The notes beneath the pieces are model-generated. The model was not told where the DNA came from. It ran no database searches and worked only from the letters and a program-made list of their open reading frames with translations. Source: CALHKP01 sp963558075 (GTDB taxonomy: Bacteria > Bacillota > Clostridia > Peptostreptococcales > Anaerovoracaceae). From it: a stretch of 14,887 nucleotides of DNA. A program made the translations under genes and the position numbers. Position 1 is the first letter of the stretch, and every line of letters starts with the position of its first letter. Positions 1-6,000 of the stretch are shown one piece after another. The stretch is taken from the NCBI GenBank assembly GCA_963558075.1, contig CAUWFN010000046.1, forward strand, positions 1-14,887. The letters run 5' to 3'.

Positions 1-962
1 TAAAAAAATACACACTAGAAGAAGATATTGACCGTGTAGAGCTTTTTGGCAATTTTGATGCTAATTTAAATCTCATACAGGAAAATACAGGAGTTGAGAT
101 TTTTCAGCGAGACAACGATATTTTGCTGAGAGGAAAAAATGTAGAGCTTGCAGAGGGAATACTCGATGAATTTGTTTCTGCACTAAAAAGTGGACAGACC
201 TTAGACACTCAGAAAGTGAACTACGTTATAAGTTTGAAGAAGGAGGGGACATCCTATAGCGAAAGCAATGTGAACAGAGATATAATTTGTTTCACAGCAA
301 AGGGGCAGCCTCTCAAGCCGAAAACTATCGGTCAGAAAAAATATGTTGATTCAATACGCAAAAGAGACATTGTATTTGGAATAGGCCCTGCGGGTACGGG
401 CAAAACATATATCGCTGTTGCAATGGCTGTAAATGCGTTTAAGAATAAACAGGTACAGAAGATTATTCTTGCAAGACCTGCGGTGGAAGCTGGGGAAAGA
501 CTCGGATTTTTGCCAGGAGACCTTCAGGAAAAGGTTGATCCGTACCTAAGACCTCTTTACGATGCGCTTTATGATGTTCTCGGACGTGAGAATGCTATGC
601 GTCTAAAGGAAAAAGAGGTAATAGAGGTTGTACCTCTCGCTTATATGAGAGGCCGTACTCTTGACAATGCTTTTATAATTCTCGACGAGGCACAGAACAC
701 TACTCGCGAGCAGATGAAAATGTTCCTGACCAGAATGGGTTTTGGATCAAAAGTGGTCGTAACAGGAGATATTACTCAGATTGACCTTCCGCGAGGCAAA
801 AAGAGCGGGCTTGTGGAGGCTCAGAGAGTTCTCGAAAATGTAGAGGGAATCGATTTCTGCTATCTGAAGGATATGGACGTTGTAAGGCATGAGCTTGTTA
901 AACGCATTATCGGTGCCTACGATAGTTACTACAAAAAATATCCAGAAGAGCTAGGGGAGTAG
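1..962 (+). CDS. phoH: PhoH family ATPase, 5' end outside window
   Basis: PhoH-like protein, a cytoplasmic P-loop NTPase whose exact role is unsettled (RNA metabolism is suspected because it neighbours ybeY). The reading frame is open from base 3, and bases 1-2 end an earlier codon. The first visible residues include the family's N-terminal ELFGNFDANL stretch, so the true start lies upstream. A TTG at 123 is internal. About 319 residues are visible, close to full family length. Counting from the codon at base 3, Walker A (GPAGTGKT) is at about 128-135. It is followed by the PhoH signature ARPAVEAGERLGFLPGD and Walker B (FIILDEAQN), with an arginine/threonine-rich sensor region (VVTGDITQIDLP) after that. 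All catalytic elements are present. A 126-bp structured spacer separates it from ybeY. The family assignment is very secure. Confidence 0.96.
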   Translation, partial: KKYTLEEDIDRVELFGNFDANLNLIQENTGVEIFQRDNDILLRGKNVELAEGILDEFVSALKSGQTLDTQKVNYVISLKKEGTSYSESNVNRDIICFTAKGQPLKPKTIGQKKYVDSIRKRDIVFGIGPAGTGKTYIAVAMAVNAFKNKQVQKIILARPAVEAGERLGFLPGDLQEKVDPYLRPLYDALYDVLGRENAMRLKEKEVIEVVPLAYMRGRTLDNAFIILDEAQNTTREQMKMFLTRMGFGSKVVVTGDITQIDLPRGKKSGLVEAQRVLENVEGIDFCYLKDMDVVRHELVKRIIGAYDSYYKKYPEELGE

Positions 963-975
963 TCCTTGTAGCTTA

Positions 976-1012
976 AGTAGCCCATGGCGCGGGTTTTAGG
1001 AAAATGGCTACT
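976..1012 (+). other. Hairpin in phoH-ybeY spacer
   Basis: AGTAGCC (976-982) pairs with GGCTACT (1006-1012), and AT (984-985) with AT (1004-1005), leaving C983 bulged. This gives about 9 bp around an 18-base loop. No T-run follows, so it is not a typical intrinsic terminator. It may be an RNA processing or stability element, or chance. The pairing is seen directly; function is unknown. Confidence 0.4.
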
Positions 1013-1020
1013 GGCGCAAG

Positions 1021-1045
1021 TTTCCTTGTGCTGGATTTAAGGAAA
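1021..1045 (+). other. Second hairpin in phoH-ybeY spacer, with direct repeat
   Basis: TTTCCTT (1021-1027) pairs perfectly with AAGGAAA (1039-1045) around an 11-base loop. The 5' arm could instead pair with AGGAAA at 998-1003, inside the loop of the upstream hairpin, so two exclusive folds are possible. A 10-base direct repeat CTGGATTTAA lies at 1031-1040 and 1047-1056. The ybeY ribosome binding site (AAGGAG, 1077-1082) follows about 30 bases later. An attenuator-like role is only a guess. Confidence 0.35.
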
Positions 1046-1088
1046 TCTGGATTTAATACGGATAATTGACAGAACGAAGGAGTAATAT

Positions 1089-1541
1089 ATGAACATATTT
1101 TTTGAAGATGAACATGTAGTGACAGATGATATTCTCTCTACAATGGAAAAAGCGGCAAAGCGCTGCCTAGAGCTTGAGGGTATCGACGATACAAACTGCG
1201 AAATTAGCGTTACGTTTGTGGAGGCTCCGGAAATCAAAGCACTTAACTCACAGTATCGCGGTGTAGACAGCGTAACTGACGTACTTTCTTTTCCACAGTT
1301 CGATGATTTAAATGACCTTACAAACGAATGCGAGGTATGTCTCGGAGACGTAGTTATATGTAAGGACAGGGCAAAGGAGCAGGCCGAAGAGTTTGGACAC
1401 AGTTTTGAGAGAGAAATTATCTACCTGTTTACTCATAGTATTTTGCATCTATTGGGATATGACCACATGGAGGATGAGGAAAAGAAAGAAATGAGAGCCA
1501 GAGAAGAAGAGGTTATGTCATTTCTGGGTATTGAGAGGTAA
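1089..1541 (+). CDS. ybeY: Endoribonuclease YbeY (rRNA maturation factor)
   Basis: Single-strand-specific metal-dependent endoribonuclease that acts in 16S rRNA 3'-end maturation and ribosome quality control in the cytoplasm. At 150 residues it has the usual family size. The diagnostic zinc motif is present near the C-terminus as HSILHLLGYDH, giving metal ligands His116, His120 and His126. The conserved central segment SVTDVLSFP (61-69) and LGDVVIC (85-91) are also intact. The ATG at 1089 follows AAGGAG at 1077-1082 by six bases, a strong start. It lies downstream of phoH and upstream of cdd/era, the classic Firmicutes arrangement, but dgkA, often found between ybeY and cdd in bacilli, is missing. 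The gap to cdd is only five bases, so the two are surely co-transcribed. Confidence 0.97.
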   Translation: MNIFFEDEHVVTDDILSTMEKAAKRCLELEGIDDTNCEISVTFVEAPEIKALNSQYRGVDSVTDVLSFPQFDDLNDLTNECEVCLGDVVICKDRAKEQAEEFGHSFEREIIYLFTHSILHLLGYDHMEDEEKKEMRAREEEVMSFLGIER

Positions 1542-1546
1542 GTAAT

Positions 1547-1927
1547 ATGAACGAAAAAGAACTATATCAGATTGCAGGGGAGGCCCTAAAAAATTCATAT
1601 GCACCGTTTTCTAATTTTAAGGTAGGTGCGGCGCTACTTACAAAGAGCGGAAAGGTATATACAGGTGTCAATGTCGAAAACTCATCTCTTGGAGCGACAA
1701 TATGTGCCGAAAGAACTGCCTGCGTTAAGGCTGTTTCTGAGGGAGAAAGAGAGTTTGAGGCTATTGCTGTAAGAGCTGAGAGTGGAGAAGCTTTTCCATG
1801 CGGTATCTGCAGACAGTTCTTATATGAATTTGCACCTGACATGCTTGTAATTAGCGGAGATGACGAGGACCACCTCAAGACATATAAATTGCATGAACTA
1901 TTATTGGAAGGATTTAGGCTAAAATGA
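1547..1927 (+). CDS. cdd: Cytidine deaminase
   Basis: Homotetrameric-type zinc cytidine deaminase, converting cytidine and deoxycytidine to uridine and deoxyuridine in pyrimidine salvage. Its 126 residues match the short bacterial class. The zinc site is complete: Cys53 and the proton-shuttling Glu55 in CAERTA, then Cys85 and Cys88 in PCGICRQ. The substrate-binding NVENSS (42-47) and the N-terminal YAPFSNFKVGAAL are typical. The start at 1547 lies five bases after the ybeY stop, and its ribosome binding site (GAGAGG) lies within the last ybeY codons. The stop overlaps the era start as ATGA, which suggests translational coupling. Cytidine salvage could connect with the nucleoside module further right, but no shared control is visible. 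Confidence 0.97.
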   Translation: MNEKELYQIAGEALKNSYAPFSNFKVGAALLTKSGKVYTGVNVENSSLGATICAERTACVKAVSEGEREFEAIAVRAESGEAFPCGICRQFLYEFAPDMLVISGDDEDHLKTYKLHELLLEGFRLK

Positions 1928-2820
1928 AATCAGGATTTGTAGGAATTATAGGACGACCTAATGTTGGAAAATCAACGCTGCTAAACGCAGTGCTTGGAGA
2001 GAAAATTGCCATTACAACAGACAAGCCTCAGACTACAAGAAACAGCATTAGAGGCATATACACAAGGCTTGATGAGGAAGGCAAAGACGACATTCAGCTT
2101 GTATTTATTGATACCCCAGGTATTCACAAGGCGAGAAATAAGCTAGGAAGTGCCATGACTGATATGGCAGTTAGTACATTCAAGGAAGTAGACGTTATTT
2201 TGTTCCTTGTGGACGGAGATATCAACAAGGGTCCAGGAGACAGATATATCATGGAAATGATAAAAGACGTAGATACTCCAAAGATTCTTGTAATCAACAA
2301 AATAGATAAGATGACTCCAGAAGAGTTTCAGAAGATATATAGTGACTACGAGGAGTTTGGCGTATTTGACGCTATATATGGAACATCTGCCCTAGAAGGC
2401 ATCAATGTAGGTGACCTTATCGGCGGAATTGAGAAATTCATAGAAGAAGGACCTATGTATTTCCCTGAGGATATGATTACAGACCATCCGGAAAGATTCA
2501 TTGTCAGTGAAATCATAAGAGAAAAGATACTGACATATCTAGAGGATGAGGTTCCTCACGGTGTTGCCGTAGAAATCGAAACATACGAGGAAAAACCAAA
2601 AATTACAAATATAGGGGCTGTTATATACTGCGAGAGAAAATCTCACAAAGGCATTATAATCGGAAAGCAAGGTAAAAAGCTCAAGGGAATCGGAAAGAGT
2701 GCAAGACTAGAAATAGAGGCTCTGCTCGGAACAAAGGTATACCTGGAGTTATGGGTCAAAGTTAAGGAAAACTGGAGAGATTCTGACTTTGCGATTTCCA
2801 ATTTCGGATATAAGGAATAG
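1924..2820 (+). CDS. era: GTPase Era
   Basis: Essential Ras-like GTPase that binds the 3' end of 16S rRNA during 30S assembly. It is 298 residues long, the normal size. The GTPase motifs are G1 GRPNVGKS (10-17), G2 around TTR (37-39), G3 DTPG (63-66), G4 NKID (125-128) and G5 SAL (155-157). The C-terminal KH domain spans about 203-290 with its GIIIGKQGKKLK loop (243-254) and the late WRDSDFAISNFGY segment. The ATG at 1924 overlaps the cdd stop by four bases. recO begins three bases after the era stop, and the small yqzL gene found between them in bacilli is absent. Nothing is unusual in the protein itself. Confidence 0.98.
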   Translation: MKSGFVGIIGRPNVGKSTLLNAVLGEKIAITTDKPQTTRNSIRGIYTRLDEEGKDDIQLVFIDTPGIHKARNKLGSAMTDMAVSTFKEVDVILFLVDGDINKGPGDRYIMEMIKDVDTPKILVINKIDKMTPEEFQKIYSDYEEFGVFDAIYGTSALEGINVGDLIGGIEKFIEEGPMYFPEDMITDHPERFIVSEIIREKILTYLEDEVPHGVAVEIETYEEKPKITNIGAVIYCERKSHKGIIIGKQGKKLKGIGKSARLEIEALLGTKVYLELWVKVKENWRDSDFAISNFGYKE

Positions 2821-2823
2821 AAA

Positions 2824-3594
2824 ATGTACACTAACTCTGAAGGGATAGTTCTCAGGCAGGTAAAGGCTACAGGCGGAAGGCGCATGATTTTGATTTTTAC
2901 GAAGCGATACGGGAAAATCAGCATAGGTACAGGTTCAAATGAAAAGAACGCAAAGACAAAAGCGGCCCTTGCCATAAGGCCTTTTACATACGGCAGATAT
3001 GACTTTTACAGCAACAGGGATTACTACAATCTCAGTAGCGGTGAGACTATCAGAAGCTTTTATTCTATAGGTGAGGATTTAGACAAATATATGAGTGCAT
3101 CTTTTGTTCTAGAGCTCACAGAAAAGCTACTACCGGATGAGGTTGCCCAGCCTGCTGTATTTAGTCTTCTTCTCGATTTTCTGAAGGCGATGGAAAAGCG
3201 CAGAAAGAGCTTTGATACTCTCGTTTTGGCATACGAAATTAAACTCCTCAAGATTCTTGGAGTGTTTCCAAAACTTGAGACTTGTGCATCGTGTAGCGAA
3301 GGCGAGTGTTCATATTTCAGCGTATGTGACGGTGGAATGATATGTCGTGAATGTTATGAGAAGATTAAGTCAAATGAGCAAAATAACAGGCACCTAAGAT
3401 TGATTTATAAGGTGGAATTTGATATAGTAAGTATATTAAATTATTTTGCAAAGAAGCCTATAGAAGCGTTCGAAAGAATAGCTCTAGACGATAAAACAGC
3501 AAAGGAGCTTCAGTCGCTCATCAGAGAATATTTTTCCTATCATCTTGATGTTGGCAGACTGAAAAGCGAGAGTATGTTTACAAAAAAATTATAG
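2824..3594 (+). CDS. recO: DNA repair protein RecO
   Basis: Recombination mediator that helps RecR load RecA on SSB-coated DNA in RecF-pathway repair. The 256-residue protein has the usual layout: an N-terminal OB fold (about 1-80) starting YTNSEGIVLRQVK, a helical domain, and a zinc ribbon with Cys154, Cys157, Cys174 and Cys177 (CxxC-x16-CxxC). The residues after the OB fold diverge, as is normal for this poorly conserved family. The ATG at 2824 follows the era stop by three bases, and its likely ribosome binding site AAGGAA sits in the final era codons. The downstream gene starts 12 bases after the stop behind GGGAGG. The call rests on the OB segment, the zinc site and the position after era. 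Confidence 0.93.
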   Translation: MYTNSEGIVLRQVKATGGRRMILIFTKRYGKISIGTGSNEKNAKTKAALAIRPFTYGRYDFYSNRDYYNLSSGETIRSFYSIGEDLDKYMSASFVLELTEKLLPDEVAQPAVFSLLLDFLKAMEKRRKSFDTLVLAYEIKLLKILGVFPKLETCASCSEGECSYFSVCDGGMICRECYEKIKSNEQNNRHLRLIYKVEFDIVSILNYFAKKPIEAFERIALDDKTAKELQSLIREYFSYHLDVGRLKSESMFTKKL

Positions 3595-3606
3595 GGAGGC
3601 AATACC

Positions 3607-4482
3607 ATGGAAATCACATTTGAAAAAATTGAATTAGTTAAAGACAGAACTGGCGTGACCTACAAGGAAGCAAAAGAAGCTCTGGAAAATGCAGGCGGCA
3701 ATGTGGTGGACGCTATCATTGCCATAGAAGAAACTGTTGATTGCACAGGAGCTAAGAAAGCAGGAGCAAAAAAAGATGCTCTAATTACAAAAATGAAGGA
3801 AATCGCAAAGAAGGGCAATGTTTCTAAGATTGTTGTTTCACGCGATGGAGAGACAATCATCAATATTCCACTTACTGTTGGAATCCTTGGTACTGTAGTT
3901 GCTCCATGGGGCATGATCGCAGGTACTGTTGCAGCTTTTGGATTTAAGTGCAAGGTTGAATTTGTTAAGGATGATGGTTCAGTTGTTGATATCACAGAAA
4001 AGGCTGAAGACCTATACGGTGATGCCGTAGAAAAGGGAAGCGACCTTTATGCTGATTTCAAGGAGAAGGCTCCTGATATGTACGACGACTTCAAAGAAAA
4101 GAGCAGCAATGTTTTTGCTAAAGCTAAGGGCTTTGCTCAGGCTGCAAAAGACAAGATTACAAAGGACGATGTTTCTGATATTGAAGTGAACATCTGTGAC
4201 GGCGACTGCGAGCACTGCGAAGACGTGTGCGAGGATTTTGATGATTTCGATGGCTGCATCGCATCTGACTTTGATTTTGATGTAGAATTCGGCGATATCG
4301 CAGATGAGGCAGAAGACAAATTTGAGGATTTTGCAGATAAAGCAGAAGAGAAAATAGAGGATTTAGCTGATAGAGCAGAAGATAAGATTGAAGAGCTTGC
4401 AGATAAGGCAGATGATAAGCTTGATTCTGTAGAGGATGCAGTTGAAGAGGCCTTAAGATCTGCAGTAGACAAAAATAACTAA
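3607..4482 (+). CDS. DUF4342/UBA-like protein with 11-residue repeats and cysteine cluster
   Basis: Function unknown. The N-terminus (about 1-42) resembles a UBA/EF-Ts N-domain (LVKDRTGVTYKEAKEAL, then GGNVVDAI). Residues 58-120 match the DUF4342 pattern: a basic strand KIVVSRDGETIINIPLTVG followed by a hydrophobic stretch (about 88-113) and a final strand. Such proteins often end near there. This one continues with four 11-residue units (136-179, such as LYADFKEKAPD). A Cys/Asp-rich segment follows with Cys197, 201, 204, 208 and 217, then a second block of five 11-residue units (231-285, such as LADRAEDKIEE). The tail is strongly acidic and should form long amphipathic helices. The hydrophobic stretch could touch the membrane. 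The ATG at 3607 is preceded by GGGAGG (3594-3599), directly after recO. A DUF4342 gene before glyQS is, as I recall, not rare in Clostridia; the repeat and cysteine extension looks unusual. The family call is fairly sure; function is open. Confidence 0.75.
   Translation: MEITFEKIELVKDRTGVTYKEAKEALENAGGNVVDAIIAIEETVDCTGAKKAGAKKDALITKMKEIAKKGNVSKIVVSRDGETIINIPLTVGILGTVVAPWGMIAGTVAAFGFKCKVEFVKDDGSVVDITEKAEDLYGDAVEKGSDLYADFKEKAPDMYDDFKEKSSNVFAKAKGFAQAAKDKITKDDVSDIEVNICDGDCEHCEDVCEDFDDFDGCIASDFDFDVEFGDIADEAEDKFEDFADKAEEKIEDLADRAEDKIEELADKADDKLDSVEDAVEEALRSAVDKNN
4012..4143 (+). repeat. First 11-residue (33-bp) repeat block
   Basis: Four consecutive units at residues 136-146, 147-157, 158-168 and 169-179 of the DUF4342-type protein. 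Three begin with an aromatic pair position (LY, LY, MY; then VF) and two share D-F-K-E-K. The repetition is clear in protein and weaker in DNA, so it is a structural hendecad pattern and not recent tandem duplication. Confidence 0.65.
4297..4461 (+). repeat. Second 11-residue (33-bp) repeat block
   Basis: Five units at residues 231-241, 242-252, 253-263, 264-274 and 275-285, with consensus (L/F)AD(K/R)AE(D/E)KIED. The first four are close to one another in DNA too (GCAGATAAAGCAGAAGA-like cores). The fifth is diverged. An 11-residue period fits a straight amphipathic helix or right-handed coiled coil. Recombination could change the copy number between strains. Confidence 0.75.
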
Positions 4483-4554
4483 AATTTACGTTAATGCATG
4501 ATGCCGAAAGGCAAATATTAATATACAAAATAGGAAGAGCAGGTAAAAAGTATA

Positions 4555-5958
4555 ATGAGTAACAAAGCTACAATGGAAAAAATCGTTGCACTTGCAAAGA
4601 ACAGAGGATATGTATATCCAGGTTCTGAAATTTACGGAGGTCTAGCTAACACTTGGGATTACGGCCCTCTGGGAGTTGAATTCAAAAACAATGTCAAGAA
4701 GGCATGGTGGAAAAAATTCGTACAGGAATCAAAGTACAATGTCGGTCTTGATGCGGCAATCCTTATGAACCCTAGAACATGGGAAGCTTCAGGCCACGTA
4801 GGCGGTTTTGCTGATCCACTTATCGACTGTAAAGAGTGTAAGGCAAGATTTAGAGCTGACAAGCTTATCGAAGAATACATGCAGGAGCAGGGAATGGAAG
4901 TTGTACCTGTAGACGGATGGTCAAACGAAAAACTAGAAAGCTACATTGCCGAAAACGGAATCAAATGTCCAGAATGTGGTAAGTCAAACTTCACAGGCAT
5001 CAGACAGTTCAACCTGATGTTCAAGACTTTCCAGGGCGTAACAGAAGATTCAAAATCAGAAATTTATCTGAGACCAGAAACTGCACAGGGAATCTTTGTT
5101 AACTTCAAGAACGTACAGAGAACATCAAGAAAGAAGCTACCATTTGGTATCGCTCAGATCGGTAAATCATTCAGAAACGAAATTACACCAGGTAACTTTA
5201 CATTCAGAACAAGAGAATTCGAACAGATGGAACTTGAATTCTTCTGCAAGCCTGGAACTGACCTTGAATGGTTCGACTACTGGAAAAACTATTGTATCAA
5301 ATTCCTCGAAAGCCTAGGAATGACAATGGAAAACATCAGAACAAGAGACCACGAAAAGGAAGAGCTGTCCCACTACAGTAATGCTACAACTGACCTTGAG
5401 TATCTGTTCCCATTCGGATGGGGCGAGCTTTGGGGTATTGCAGACAGAACTGATTTCGACCTAAGACAGCACAGTGAATTCTCAGGAACAGAAATGGTTT
5501 ATAACGATCCTGAAACAAACGAAAAGTTTATCCCTTACTGCATCGAGCCATCACTTGGTGCCGATAGAGTTGCTCTTGCATTCCTTGTAGATGCATACGA
5601 TGAGGAAACACTGACAAGTGATAATGGAAAAGAAGACACAAGAGTTGTACTTAGACTTCACCCTGCACTTGCACCTTTCAAGGCAGCTGTACTTCCTCTT
5701 GCAAAGAAGCTAGCACCTGTTGCTGAGCCTATCTATGAGGAACTAGCAAAATACTTCAACGTTGACTACGATGCTTCTGGCTCAATCGGAAAGAGATACA
5801 GAAGAGAAGACGAAATCGGAACTCCATTCTGCATCTGTGTTGACTTTGATACAGAAACTGACGGTTGTGTAACAATCAGAGACAGAGACACTATGGAGCA
5901 GATTAGAATTCCTGTTTCAGAAGTAAGAGCATACATCGAAGAAAAAATGGTTTTCTAA
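4555..5958 (+). CDS. glyQS: Glycyl-tRNA synthetase, single-chain dimeric type
   Basis: Class II synthetase that charges tRNA-Gly with glycine, of the alpha2 type found in Firmicutes and eukaryotes, not the alpha2beta2 type. The 467 residues include the N-terminal YVYPGSEIYGGLANTWDYGP, ASGHVGGFADP (78-88), and two cysteine pairs that could hold zinc (Cys92/Cys95 and Cys138/Cys141). Motif 2 is FRNEI...RTREFEQ (206-224) and motif 3 is EPSLGADRVAL (331-341). The HGTP anticodon-binding domain covers about 365-460. The 72-bp leader holds only a small TGCC-GAAA-GGCA hairpin (4502-4513), with no room for a T-box riboswitch, so glycine-responsive control by a T-box is not seen here. The ribosome binding site is weak (AGGT, 4541-4544). 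ppdK follows 42 bp after the stop and is likely co-transcribed. Confidence 0.97.
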   Translation: MSNKATMEKIVALAKNRGYVYPGSEIYGGLANTWDYGPLGVEFKNNVKKAWWKKFVQESKYNVGLDAAILMNPRTWEASGHVGGFADPLIDCKECKARFRADKLIEEYMQEQGMEVVPVDGWSNEKLESYIAENGIKCPECGKSNFTGIRQFNLMFKTFQGVTEDSKSEIYLRPETAQGIFVNFKNVQRTSRKKLPFGIAQIGKSFRNEITPGNFTFRTREFEQMELEFFCKPGTDLEWFDYWKNYCIKFLESLGMTMENIRTRDHEKEELSHYSNATTDLEYLFPFGWGELWGIADRTDFDLRQHSEFSGTEMVYNDPETNEKFIPYCIEPSLGADRVALAFLVDAYDEETLTSDNGKEDTRVVLRLHPALAPFKAAVLPLAKKLAPVAEPIYEELAKYFNVDYDASGSIGKRYRREDEIGTPFCICVDFDTETDGCVTIRDRDTMEQIRIPVSEVRAYIEEKMVF

Positions 5959-6000
5959 TATTTCTCACATATATAATTTTGAAGAAGGAGTGTGTTGAAA

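Noticed and set aside
123..125. TTG as start of phoH
   Set aside because: The frame is open upstream to base 3 and encodes the conserved PhoH N-terminal segment, so the real start lies outside the window.
4297..4461. CRISPR-like 33-bp repeats
   Set aside because: The units are contiguous, without spacers, diverged in sequence and in frame; they encode protein repeats.
4137..4528. Long antisense frames opposite the DUF4342-type gene
   Set aside because: They are low-complexity Ser/Leu-rich shadows of the acidic repeat coding strand, with no start signals or recognisable domains.
4483..4554. T-box riboswitch before glyQS
   Set aside because: The spacer is 72 bp and shows only a 4-bp stem; a T-box leader needs far more sequence and a terminator/antiterminator.
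5972..5977. TATAAT as a promoter for ppdK
   Set aside because: No acceptable -35 box lies 16-18 bases upstream, and the transcript would start at the ribosome binding site itself.
5992..5994. GTG as start of ppdK
   Set aside because: It lies one base after the ribosome binding site AAGGAG; ATG 6001 has workable spacing and matches the family's N-terminus.
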